A stretch of DNA of 64,000 bases, from the NCBI RefSeq assembly GCF_003050745.1, contig NZ_QAOF01000009.1, forward strand, positions 62,001-126,000, in the 5' to 3' direction. This document shows, one piece after another, positions 42,987 to 51,228 of this stretch. Below the pieces are notes generated by a model. It searched no databases, was not told where the DNA came from, and saw only the letters and a program-made list of their open reading frames with translations. Each line of letters starts with the position of its first letter. The first letter of the stretch is position 1. A program made the translations under genes and the position numbers. This stretch comes from Sphingomonas sp. PP-CE-3G-477. Its GTDB lineage: Bacteria; Pseudomonadota; Alphaproteobacteria; Sphingomonadales; Sphingomonadaceae.

Positions 42987-43199
42987 TCATCGTTTTGCAC
43001 GAGCGTTCGCTAGCCGATCCGGGCCATTCAGACGGGCGACCGCATACCTAGAAAAGCCCGTAGCCCCGGCCAGCCCGGCTTCGCGGCAGCAGCCGTTACG
43101 CTTGCGTGCGGTTGCCTGAAGATAGGATGTTCGGTCTGTGGAAGTGACACGCCTGCTGCCGGCATCTAAACATTTCACAGCAAATGAGCGGGAGCCAGC

Positions 43200-44111
43200 A
43201 TGCCAACTTTTCGTCAGCTGGAATATCTCGTGGCGATCGCCGACGCCCAGAATTTCCGCCGCGCTGCCGCAGCCGTGCATGTTTCCCAACCAACATTGAG
43301 CCAACAGCTTCGCGTGCTCGAAACGGAACTCGGCATCACGTTAGTCGAGCGTCAGCTGGCCGGAGCGCAGTTGACGCCGATCGGGCGGGATATCGCAGAC
43401 CGTGCTCGCAAGCTTCTGGTAGAACGACAGGATATCTGTGATCTCGCGTCGTCCTCCCGCGATAGCGCCGTCGGGACGATCCGGTTCGGGGTGACGCCGA
43501 CGCTTGGGCCGTATCTCTTACCTGGCGTCATTGCCGACCTGACGCGCGATCATCCCGGATTGCGGCTCTATATTCGAGAAGGCATTCCTGACGAACAAAC
43601 GCTCGAGCTTGCACGCGGCAAGCTCGACATGATCCTGGGTCCGCTACCGATTCACGGTGACGCACTCTCGATCGAACCACTGTTCCGCGAAGATCTGGTG
43701 CTCGTTGCATCGCCGCTCCACCGATTAGCGCAGCGCAGCCAGGTGACGGCGGAGGATCTACGTGGCGCCGAAGTGCTGAGCCTCGATCCGCGGCATCACC
43801 TCCACCGACAGGGCACGATCCTGTGCGAGCGATACGGCATGGTCCTGTTACGCGACTATGAAGGCACCAGCCTCGACAGTCTTCGGCAGATGGCAGCGAC
43901 GGGTCTGGGACTTGCGATCCTACCGAAGCTTTACATGTGTTCTGAAGTGGGTGGTGACGCAGGAATCCGAATTCTGCGACCCGATGGCTGGAACGGTCAC
44001 CGGATGATCGCAGCCAGCTGGCGTGAGAACGCGGCAAACGGCGCGCTGTATGCGATGATCGCCGCCCGCGTGTCCGACAGCGCGACGCGGATCATGGACG
44101 CTTGTCGCTAA
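43200..44111 (+). CDS. OxyR-like LysR-family regulator 1
   Basis: 303 residues. N-terminal winged helix RQLEYLVAIADAQNFRRAAA with SQPTLSQQLRVLE recognition helix, then an OxyR-like effector domain (VGTIRFGVTPTLGPYLLP, EGTSLDSLRQMAATGLGLAILP). At the OxyR peroxidatic position (E. coli Cys199) there is His200; the resolving-Cys position keeps Cys209. Thus the disulfide switch is missing. Start ATG 43200 has GGGAG 6 nt upstream. It is followed by an ATAG-N7-CTAT palindrome and the DUF2490/carbonic anhydrase genes, its probable targets. Confidence 0.9.
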   Translation: MPTFRQLEYLVAIADAQNFRRAAAAVHVSQPTLSQQLRVLETELGITLVERQLAGAQLTPIGRDIADRARKLLVERQDICDLASSSRDSAVGTIRFGVTPTLGPYLLPGVIADLTRDHPGLRLYIREGIPDEQTLELARGKLDMILGPLPIHGDALSIEPLFREDLVLVASPLHRLAQRSQVTAEDLRGAEVLSLDPRHHLHRQGTILCERYGMVLLRDYEGTSLDSLRQMAATGLGLAILPKLYMCSEVGGDAGIRILRPDGWNGHRMIAASWRENAANGALYAMIAARVSDSATRIMDACR

Positions 44112-44117
44112 CATTAC

Positions 44118-44159
44118 ATCGATAGCGTCAGCCTATCGAAAAGCGCCTTAACTATCGAT
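44118..44159. promoter_or_regulatory. LysR/OxyR-type operator in front of the DUF2490 gene
   Basis: ATCGATAG (44118-44125), CTATCG (44133-44138) and CTATCGAT (44152-44159). The first pair forms CGATAG-N7-CTATCG, matching the ATAG-N7-CTAT half of the OxyR consensus, and the first and last are perfect 8-bp inverted copies. It lies between regulator 1 and the DUF2490 start. Confidence 0.6.
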
Positions 44160-44246
44160 TGGCGCGAAGATACCGAAACGGCCATTTCAATCCTGCGAGC
44201 AACGCCCCGATCAGGTGGCATCCTCGCGAATGGAAGGAGAGACTTC

Positions 44247-44975
44247 GTGGCCGTATCACGCAAGCGTTTGAAGGATCAGCGAGGTCCTCCGCCGCAGTTC
44301 GCGACAATAATGAGGCTGTCCGCCCTGATGGTCACCTGTCTCGGGGCAACACCCGCGCTGGCGCAGAGCGATGTCCAGGCATGGGGCGGCTTCCTCGCAA
44401 GCGGAACCGTCCGGGGGCAGCTCGGGGTGTGGGCCGAAGGGCAGATCCGGGTCATCGATGACATCGGGCACCTCGGGCAACGCAACCTGCGGCTCGGGCT
44501 TGGCTGGGAGCCATCGCCCGACCTCTCGATCTACGGAGGCTATGCGGTCTTTCGCAACACGCCGGTCGAGGATCGTGCGTCATCGACCGAGCATCGCACC
44601 TGGCAGCAGCTGCTCGTCACGCTGCATTCGTCCCCGAAGCTGCGGCTGATTGGACGGACGCGGACCGAACAGCGGTGGCGCGAGAATGCGAGCGGAACGT
44701 CGTGGCGGGCACGCCAGATGCTGCGCGGTGTGATGCCGCTGGGCAAGCCCGGCGCGCCGTCCGCCATCGTGACCAGCGAAGTCTTCTTCGAACTTGCCGA
44801 CACGCGCTGGGGTGTCCGCTCCGGGCTCGATCAGGTCCGCACCTTTGCCGGTGTCGGTATTCCTCTGAAGCCCGGACTGTCGACCGAGATCGGCTATCTC
44901 AACCAGACGCTGGTCGGCCGCGACCGGCCCGGTCCCAACCATATCGCGCAGATCACCCTGGTTGCCCGATTCTGA
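44247..44975 (+). CDS. DUF2490 outer-membrane-type protein
   Basis: 242 residues. A basic N-terminal tail (KRLKDQRGPPPQ) precedes a signal peptide (MRLSALMVTCLGATPALAQ). The remainder is DUF2490: AWGGFLASGTVRGQLGVWAE, then alternating strands such as RLIGRTRTEQRW and ending LVARF with terminal Phe, as in outer-membrane beta-barrels. GTG 44247 has AGGAG 8 nt upstream; starting at the internal ATG (44310) would give a shorter signal peptide and is also possible. Function unknown. The carbonic anhydrase follows 26 bp later. Confidence 0.82.
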   Translation: MAVSRKRLKDQRGPPPQFATIMRLSALMVTCLGATPALAQSDVQAWGGFLASGTVRGQLGVWAEGQIRVIDDIGHLGQRNLRLGLGWEPSPDLSIYGGYAVFRNTPVEDRASSTEHRTWQQLLVTLHSSPKLRLIGRTRTEQRWRENASGTSWRARQMLRGVMPLGKPGAPSAIVTSEVFFELADTRWGVRSGLDQVRTFAGVGIPLKPGLSTEIGYLNQTLVGRDRPGPNHIAQITLVARF

Positions 44976-45001
44976 AGTTCCCTCACCTGAAAGGACGATC
45001 C

Positions 45002-45712
45002 ATGACCATTTCCCGACGTGACATTCTGACCACCGGCACGCTCGCATCGATTGCAGCCGCAACGACGGCGACCTCTGCCGGCGCGGCTGATCCGATCGTA
45101 TCGGCCACTCCCCAGCTTACCCCCGACGCGGCGTTACGACGGCTGAAGGACGGCAATGCAGGGTTCGTCGCGGATCGGCCGGTCAAGTCCGACCTGTCGC
45201 GCGCGCGGCGTCTCGCACTCGCCGAGGGTCAGCAGCCGTTCGCGACGCTCGTCGGCTGCTCGGACTCGCGGGTCGGCCCCGAACAGCTGTTCGGTGCGGG
45301 CCTCGGCGAATTGTTCATCGTCCGCACCGCCGGCAACAATGTCGATACCGCGGGCATGGGCTCGATCGAATATTCGGTCACGGCGCTCGGCGTTCCGCTG
45401 GTCGTGGTGCTGGGGCACGAGAAATGCGGGGCCGTCGCGGCCGCGGTGGACGTCGTGAACAAGGATGTCCGGCTGCCGGGCAGCATCGGGCGCATGATCG
45501 AGCCGATCATTCCCTCGGTTCTGGTCGCACGGCGCGCCGGCGCAACGAACGAGACCCTGCTGAACCGTACGATCGACGAGAATGTCCGCCGCATGGTCGA
45601 TCGATTGCAGAACTATTCGGAGCCGATGCTGCTCGAACCACAGCGCCAAGGGAAGCTGAAGGTCGTCGGAGCGGTCTACAGCCTGGCGACTGGTGCGGTG
45701 CGCTGGCTCTAG
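45002..45712 (+). CDS. Tat-exported beta-class carbonic anhydrase
   Basis: 236 residues. The N-terminal SRRDILTTGTLASIAAATTA is a twin-arginine signal, so the folded zinc enzyme would be in the periplasm. Zinc/active-site motifs are CSDSRVGPE (Cys, Asp-Arg dyad) and GHEKCGAV (His, Cys). It interconverts CO2 and bicarbonate. ATG 45002 is preferred as it begins directly with the Tat signal and follows GAAAGGACGATCC. Probably co-transcribed with DUF2490 under the LysR operator upstream, and ended by the palindrome at 45748. Confidence 0.93.
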   Translation: MTISRRDILTTGTLASIAAATTATSAGAADPIVSATPQLTPDAALRRLKDGNAGFVADRPVKSDLSRARRLALAEGQQPFATLVGCSDSRVGPEQLFGAGLGELFIVRTAGNNVDTAGMGSIEYSVTALGVPLVVVLGHEKCGAVAAAVDVVNKDVRLPGSIGRMIEPIIPSVLVARRAGATNETLLNRTIDENVRRMVDRLQNYSEPMLLEPQRQGKLKVVGAVYSLATGAVRWL

Positions 45713-45747
45713 GACGGATCGTCCGGGTCACGACATTTCCGAACTCA

Positions 45748-45806
45748 CCCCGTCATGCCGGAACGAGGCTCTCCTGAGTGGAGCCGAAGCGCCCGGCATG
45801 ACGGGG
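45748..45806. repeat. Perfect inverted repeat, family E, after the carbonic anhydrase gene
   Basis: CCCCGTCATGCCGG (45748-45761) and CCGGCATGACGGGG (45793-45806) are perfect 14-bp arms separated by 31 bp. It probably terminates the carbonic anhydrase message or insulates it from regulator 2 and is the only clear repeat of this type beyond 23 kb. Confidence 0.8.
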
Positions 45807-45834
45807 CCGCGCCCCCCAGACAGGACGAATTAGG

Positions 45835-46770
45835 ATGCGTCTCACGACCGGTGGCGCGAGAGCATGGGGCATGCACCGCCCGCGCACCACGACCCGCCAG
45901 CTCAGCTACTTCGTCGCGCTTGCCGAGACCGGGAGCTTCACCCGCGCCGCCGAGCGCATGGGGATATCGCAGCCGTCGCTGTCGCAGCAGATCCGCGGCC
46001 TCGAGCTGGTGATCGGCGCGCCGCTGTTTGAGCGCGGCGGTCCGGCGCTCCTCACCCCGCTCGGGCGCGAGGCGCTGGAGCGGGCAAGGCGCATCCTTCT
46101 CGACGTGACGGACCTGGAGGAGATGCGGGCGGCGTCGGCGGATGCGCTCGTCGGGACGATCCGGCTTGGCGTGTCGCCGACGCTGGGCGCGTACCTGCTG
46201 CCAAGCCTGGTTGCGCGACTGCACCGCGAACATCCGACGTTGCGCGTGCACATCCGCGAAGGGCTGCCGTCGACGCTGACGAGCGGACTCGTCGCAGGGG
46301 ATCACGACCTGATCCTGCTTCAGCTGCCCGTCGCGGGGCGGGCGTTGCATACCGAACGCCTGTTTCGCGAGGCGCTCTGGCTGGCGATGGCGACCGATCA
46401 TCCCTTGTCCGCCAAGTCCGCCATCGAACCGGCAGATCTTCGCGGCCAGAACCTGCTGACGCTGGTTCCCGAGTACCGGCTGGCGGAACAGGTCGCCGAA
46501 ATCGCTGCCGACGTCGGCGGCATCATGCTGAACGATTACGAAGGAACCAGCCTCGATGCCATCCGCCAGATGGCGGGCATGGGGATGGGGCTGGCGTTGC
46601 TGCCCGAACTCTATGTCCGGCAGGAGGTGCGTGACGGCGACGACGTGATCGTCCGACCGATCAAGGGCGGACGCTATTACCGCGAGATCGGGCTGTTGTG
46701 GCGCGTCGGGGCGGGCCGCTCACCCGCCTATCGGCTGATCGCGGACATGCTGCGAGCCGTGGGGCCATAG
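45835..46770 (+). CDS. OxyR-like LysR-family regulator 2
   Basis: 311 residues (299 from ATG 45871, which is an alternative start; GAATTAGG just before 45835 favours the first weakly). The winged helix is RQLSYFVALAETGSFTRAAE, then SQPSLSQQIRGLE. The effector domain is OxyR-like and closely parallels regulator 1 (VGTIRLGVSPTLGAYLLPSL, YEGTSLDAIRQMAGMGMGL). Both OxyR cysteine positions are replaced (Arg215 and Ala224). Its stop codon is part of an ATAG element of the following operator. Likely paralogue of regulator 1 controlling the exporter operon. Confidence 0.88.
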   Translation: MRLTTGGARAWGMHRPRTTTRQLSYFVALAETGSFTRAAERMGISQPSLSQQIRGLELVIGAPLFERGGPALLTPLGREALERARRILLDVTDLEEMRAASADALVGTIRLGVSPTLGAYLLPSLVARLHREHPTLRVHIREGLPSTLTSGLVAGDHDLILLQLPVAGRALHTERLFREALWLAMATDHPLSAKSAIEPADLRGQNLLTLVPEYRLAEQVAEIAADVGGIMLNDYEGTSLDAIRQMAGMGMGLALLPELYVRQEVRDGDDVIVRPIKGGRYYREIGLLWRVGAGRSPAYRLIADMLRAVGP

Positions 46771-46803
46771 GATAATCCTATCGACAGTATAGCCTGCGCA
46801 ATA
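46767..46803. promoter_or_regulatory. OxyR-consensus-like operator in front of the exporter operon
   Basis: ATAG-N7-CTAT-N7-ATAG-N7-AATA: the first three tetrads match the tetrameric OxyR consensus with exact 7-nt spacers; the fourth is degenerate. It begins inside the stop codon of regulator 2 and ends 53 bp before the ABC-like gene. Confidence 0.7.
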
Positions 46804-46855
46804 TTGTACCAATAGCCCCGATCGCCGACCCTATGCGCCTCTGCAACGACGCTGG

Positions 46856-48556
46856 ATGATGCAAGTGGCACACGAACGGATCGGCTGGCGCGAGGCAAGC
46901 GAATGGCTCGGGCAGATCGTCGGACCGGACATGCCGTATCTGCGGCTTGCCGCGGTCTACGGCGTAGCGATCAGCCTCCTGTCGCTGGCGACCCCGATCT
47001 CGGTCCAGCTGCTGATCAACAACGTCGCCAACACGGCGCTGCCGGCGCCGCTCTGGACGTTGGCGGGGTTGCTGCTGCTGTTGCTGCTGTTCGTCGCCGG
47101 CCTCAGCGCGATGCGATTCTGGATCATGGCGTTGTTCGAGCGGCACGCGTTCGCACGCGTCGTATCAGAGGTGACGACGCGTGCGATCCACGCCCAGAAC
47201 CCGTTCTTCGCCGACCAGAACCGTGGCGACCTGTTCAACCGCTATTTCGATCTCGTCGTGGTGCAGAAGGCCGTGCCGAGCCTGATCATCGGCGGGTTCA
47301 CGATCCTGCTGCAATCCGTCGTCGGGCTCGTCGTCACCAGTTTCTACCATCCGTTCTTCCTCGCGTTCAACGCGCTGCTGGTGGTGCTGGTGCTGGCGAT
47401 CTGGCTGCTCTGGTCCCGTGGGTCGATCCGATCCGCGGTCGCGCTCAGCCACGCCAAGCATGATGCCGCACGCTGGCTGGAGAGCCTTGGTGCGTCGAAC
47501 GGCTTCTACAAATCCAGCCGCCATCTTGATTTCGCGATGGATCGTTCGGACGCCGTCACCGCGACCTATGTCGAGCGGCACCGTCGCTACTTCCGCTACA
47601 GTTTCGCGCAGACGGTCGCATTCCTGCTGCTCTACGCCTTTGCCAGTGCGGCACTGCTCGCGCTCGGCGGAAGCCTGATCCTGCGCGGCGAACTGTCGAT
47701 CGGCCAACTGGTCGCGGCCGAACTGATCCTGAGCGGCGTGTTCTACGGCGTGTCGCAGCTCGGCTGGTATCTCGACACGCTGTACGATCTGGTAGCCAGT
47801 GCCGAGGAGCTGTCGCTGCTGTTCGCGATCCCGCAGGAGCCCGCGGTAGCCAAGGCTGGCGAGGCGCCCGTCGATGGCGCCGTGCAGCTCGCCGAGGTCG
47901 AGATCGAGCATGCCTGCTTCGACTTCGCGCTGGCGGCGGGCGAGCAGCTCGTCACCTTGTCCGATGGTAGTGCCGAGCGGTTGCTGGCGATGGTGCTGAA
48001 GCGCCACCTCGTTCCCGAGCGCGGTCTGGTCACCGTCGGCGGTGCCGACATGGCGACGTTCGACACCTATCGGCTGCGGTCCGAGATCATGGTGCTCGAT
48101 CGTCCGACCATCGTCGAAGTCACGATCCGCGAATATCTGACGCTGGCAAACGACACTTCTGTGCCCGGCGCGGTGCTCGACGCGCTCACCATGGTCGGCC
48201 TGCGCAACGCCATCGCGCGGCTGCCGCTCGGGCTCGATACGCCACTGGCGGCATCGGGCTTTCCGCTGTCGATCGCGGAGGTCATCGCGTTGAAGCTGGC
48301 AAAGGCGCTGCTCGTGCGCCCACGCGTGCTGATGCTGTCCGAACTGTTCGATCTCGTGCCCACCGACCGGCTCGTCAATGTGCTGCGCCAGTTGAAGGCG
48401 GCGCAGACCACGACGCTGCTCTGCACCGGCAGGCCCGAGGACATCAGCCTCGATGGCTGGTTCCAGCTCGATCCCCGTCGACAGCGGCGGTTCGACACGC
48501 GCGAGGCGCTGATCGCGGCCACGCGGAAGGAGGCGACCGATGCCGTACACGCCTGA
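46856..48556 (+). CDS. ABC-exporter-like membrane protein with degenerate nucleotide-binding domain
   Basis: 566 residues. Residues 28-310 are a type-1 exporter transmembrane domain with six helices (for example LAAVYGVAISLLSLATPISV at 31-50). Residues 340-550 have the size and layout of an ABC ATPase, yet the P-loop region reads LVTLSDGSAERLLAMVLK (365-382) without GxGKS/T. The signature region is FPLSIAEVIALKLAKALL instead of LSGGQ, Walker B is RVLMLSELFD (Asp to Ser495), and the H-loop region is LLCTGRPED. It probably cannot bind ATP normally. It is coupled to HlyD-like and TolC-like genes as in type I secretion. ATG 46856 or 46859. Confidence 0.85.
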   Translation: MMQVAHERIGWREASEWLGQIVGPDMPYLRLAAVYGVAISLLSLATPISVQLLINNVANTALPAPLWTLAGLLLLLLLFVAGLSAMRFWIMALFERHAFARVVSEVTTRAIHAQNPFFADQNRGDLFNRYFDLVVVQKAVPSLIIGGFTILLQSVVGLVVTSFYHPFFLAFNALLVVLVLAIWLLWSRGSIRSAVALSHAKHDAARWLESLGASNGFYKSSRHLDFAMDRSDAVTATYVERHRRYFRYSFAQTVAFLLLYAFASAALLALGGSLILRGELSIGQLVAAELILSGVFYGVSQLGWYLDTLYDLVASAEELSLLFAIPQEPAVAKAGEAPVDGAVQLAEVEIEHACFDFALAAGEQLVTLSDGSAERLLAMVLKRHLVPERGLVTVGGADMATFDTYRLRSEIMVLDRPTIVEVTIREYLTLANDTSVPGAVLDALTMVGLRNAIARLPLGLDTPLAASGFPLSIAEVIALKLAKALLVRPRVLMLSELFDLVPTDRLVNVLRQLKAAQTTTLLCTGRPEDISLDGWFQLDPRRQRRFDTREALIAATRKEATDAVHA

Positions 48557-49619
48557 TCGTTCCGCACATTTCCCCACGCTGGGTAGGATGCGGCCACCCC
48601 GGGTGGCGAGGACGCTGGCCTGGATGCTCACGATCGGCGTCGCGACCGCGGGAGCGATCATGGCGCTGGTCCCCTGGGTGCAGACCGCGAGTGGGACCGG
48701 CCAGGTCGTCGCGCTCGATCCCGACGATCGGCAGCAGCAGGTCACCGCGTTCGTGCCGGGCCGCGTCGAGCGCTGGTATGTCCATGACGGCCAGCACGTC
48801 GCCAAGGGCGATCCGATCGCGCGCGTCGTCGATCTCGATCCCGACCTGCTGTCCCGCCTCGGTGCCGAGCGCGCGCAGGTCCAGGCGGAGATCGCCGCGA
48901 TCCAGCAGAGCCGCGCGGTCGCCGGGATCGACGTATCGCGGACGGCGCAGTTGTTCGCCGAAGGGTTGGCCGCGCGGCGCGACTATGAGCAGACGCAGAT
49001 CAAGGTCGCCGATGCGGGCGCCAAGCTCGCCGAGGCGCGCGCCAAGCTCAACCGGATCGACATCCAGCTCAATCGCCAGTCCGTGCAGATGGTCCGCGCA
49101 CCACGCGAGGGGCGTGTCCAGCAGCTCAACGCCGCAACCGGAGGCGCGATGGTGTCGCCCGGTACGGTGCTGGCGGTGATCGCACCCGAGCGCATCGAGC
49201 GCGCGGTCGAGCTGTTCGTCGACGGACGCGACGTGCCGCTGCTTCGGACCGGACGACCGGTGCGGCTCGAATTCGAAGGCTGGCCCGCGATCCAGTTCAG
49301 CGGCTGGCCATCGGTGGCGCAAGGCATGTTCGACGGCCGCGTCCGCACGATCGATCCCAATGCCGCGGTCGACGGGCTGTTCCGCATCCTGGTCGAACCG
49401 CAACCGGGCAAGCCGGCTTGGCCCGCACGTGAGTTCGCACGTCCCGGCGGCAAGGTCCGCGGCTGGGTGCAGGGCGAGACGGTCCTGGTCGGTTACGAAC
49501 TCTGGCGCCAGCTCAACGACTTCCCGCTGGAGTTCGGTCGCCGTCCCACCGCGCCGACGAAGGACGATGCGAAGGCTGCTGCCTCGAAGGCCGGCGACGA
49601 GCAGGGAGCGAAGAAATGA
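48540..49619 (+). CDS. HlyD-family periplasmic adaptor of the degenerate exporter
   Basis: 359 residues. Membrane anchor at about 28-48 (MLTIGVATAGAIMALVPWV), lipoyl half-motif SGTGQVVALDPDDRQQQV, GRVERWYVHDGQHVAKGDPI, a short coiled-coil hairpin (about 100-175), and a beta-barrel. The hairpin is shorter than in HlyD, nearer to RND/ABC adaptors. C-terminal tail is charged (KDDAKAAASKAGDEQGAKK). It overlaps the ABC-like gene by 17 bp and the TolC-like gene by 4 bp (ATGA). Confidence 0.88.
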   Translation: MPYTPDRSAHFPTLGRMRPPRVARTLAWMLTIGVATAGAIMALVPWVQTASGTGQVVALDPDDRQQQVTAFVPGRVERWYVHDGQHVAKGDPIARVVDLDPDLLSRLGAERAQVQAEIAAIQQSRAVAGIDVSRTAQLFAEGLAARRDYEQTQIKVADAGAKLAEARAKLNRIDIQLNRQSVQMVRAPREGRVQQLNAATGGAMVSPGTVLAVIAPERIERAVELFVDGRDVPLLRTGRPVRLEFEGWPAIQFSGWPSVAQGMFDGRVRTIDPNAAVDGLFRILVEPQPGKPAWPAREFARPGGKVRGWVQGETVLVGYELWRQLNDFPLEFGRRPTAPTKDDAKAAASKAGDEQGAKK

Positions 49620-51055
49620 TCCGGCTCCTCCTGTGCTCGGTCATCGCCTTGTGCCCCGTGGCGGCGAGCGCTCAGACACTGTCCAGCACGCAGGTCGCGT
49701 CTCCCGGCGTGGTTACGCCACTGACGCTCGACGAGGTGCTGCGATCGTCCGCCCGCTCCGCGCCGCAGATCGTCGAGGCGCTGGCCCGCGTCCGCCAGGC
49801 GGAGGGCCGATCGCTGTCCGCCGAGGGTGCGTTCGACACCGTGTTCGATGTCGACGGCAAGTCGCGCGTGGCCGGTTACTATGACGGCACCGTCGTCGAA
49901 GGTCGCGCAACGCGGCCGCTGACCGGCAATGGCGGGTATCTCTACGGCAACTACCGCGCATCGCGGGGCACGTTCCCCGTCTACGAGGACCAGGCCTATA
50001 CCAACCGCGCCGGCGAGGCGAAGGTCGGCGCGCTGTTCGCGCTGCTGCGCGACCGGGTCGTCGACGAACGCCGTACGCGCCGTACCCTTGCCGGCGCCGA
50101 TATCGACGTCGCCCGGTTCGAGGGCGAGATGGTCGCGATCGGCGTGCAGCGGCGCGCGGTCGACGCCTATCAGGGCTGGGTCGCAGCCGGATTGCGACTG
50201 CGCGCCTACCGCGAATTGCTGGACCTCGCGGAACGTCGCCGCGGCGCCATCGGCCGCCTGGTCACGCTCGGCGCCCGACCCGAAATATTGCTCACCGAAA
50301 ACGACCAGAATTTCGTCCGGCGACGCGCCCTCGTCGTTCGCGCCGAGCAGGATATCGCGAGCGCGGCCAACGCGTTGTCGCTATATCTGCGCGACGACAA
50401 CGGCGCACCGCTACTCGTATCGGCCGAGCGACTGCCGCCGGACACGACGCCGCTGGCAGGTCTGGCGGCGGCGTCCCCGATCAAGGCCCCCGTTGCGCGC
50501 CCGGACTATCGCGCGATCCTGACCCGGATCGACCAGTCGACCGCAAAGCTGATGCTGGCCGAGAACGATCTTTCGCCGCGGCTCGATCTGCGCGGCGACG
50601 TCGGCAAGGACCTCGGTGCCGTCGGTCTCGGCGGCCCGAGCCGTACGCCGCTCGAAGCCACGGTCGGGTTCCGCTTCAGCGTGCCCTTGCAGAACCGCGC
50701 CGCCAAGGGTCGTGTCGCGGAAGCGCGGGCCGAGATCGACGCGCTCGGCCAACGCAGTCGCTTCCTGCGCGATCAGATCGCCGTCGAGGTCGACGGGATC
50801 GTCATCGCGGTCGATGCCACCGAACGGCTGGCGGCCATCGCGGACGAGGAGCGCCGCCTCGCCGATCGCCTTGCGGCCGCCGAACGACGTCGCTTCGAGC
50901 TGGGCTCAGGCGATTTCTTCCTCGTCAACCAGCGCGAGGAAACTGCGACCGACGCCCGCGTGCGACTGATCGATGCACAGGCCCGGATCGCCTCCGCTCG
51001 CGCAGAACTCGCCGCAGCCACCGCCGATCGTGCAGCGTTGCGACTGGAAAATTGA
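49616..51055 (+). CDS. TolC-family outer-membrane factor
   Basis: 479 residues. Signal peptide MIRLLLCSVIALCPVAASAQ, then a TolC-like domain with LTLDEVLRSSARSAPQIVEA near 37-56 and the long helical repeats typical of outer-membrane efflux proteins (ALGQRSRFLRDQIAVEV, AAERRRFELGSGDFFLVNQR). No lipobox. Third component of the exporter operon. Confidence 0.9.
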   Translation: MIRLLLCSVIALCPVAASAQTLSSTQVASPGVVTPLTLDEVLRSSARSAPQIVEALARVRQAEGRSLSAEGAFDTVFDVDGKSRVAGYYDGTVVEGRATRPLTGNGGYLYGNYRASRGTFPVYEDQAYTNRAGEAKVGALFALLRDRVVDERRTRRTLAGADIDVARFEGEMVAIGVQRRAVDAYQGWVAAGLRLRAYRELLDLAERRRGAIGRLVTLGARPEILLTENDQNFVRRRALVVRAEQDIASAANALSLYLRDDNGAPLLVSAERLPPDTTPLAGLAAASPIKAPVARPDYRAILTRIDQSTAKLMLAENDLSPRLDLRGDVGKDLGAVGLGGPSRTPLEATVGFRFSVPLQNRAAKGRVAEARAEIDALGQRSRFLRDQIAVEVDGIVIAVDATERLAAIADEERRLADRLAAAERRRFELGSGDFFLVNQREETATDARVRLIDAQARIASARAELAAATADRAALRLEN

Positions 51056-51228
51056 TCCGCCAGTCCACACGGCGGCAGTCGTCGTTCGTGGTCGGCGGCC
51101 AGCGAAACTCCGACCGGATAACGTTCCTGCTCGACGTCGTCCGGATCGGCAAACATCACGGCGGCGGCTAGCTCGACAGCGCGCCGCCGGTACCTTAGGC
51201 CGTTCCAGCTGCTGACGAAGGCACGTGC

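Noticed and set aside
47165..48805. 546-codon minus-strand open frame
   Set aside because: Antisense to the ABC-like gene; composition typical of a shadow frame. It does not explain the degenerate ATPase motifs.
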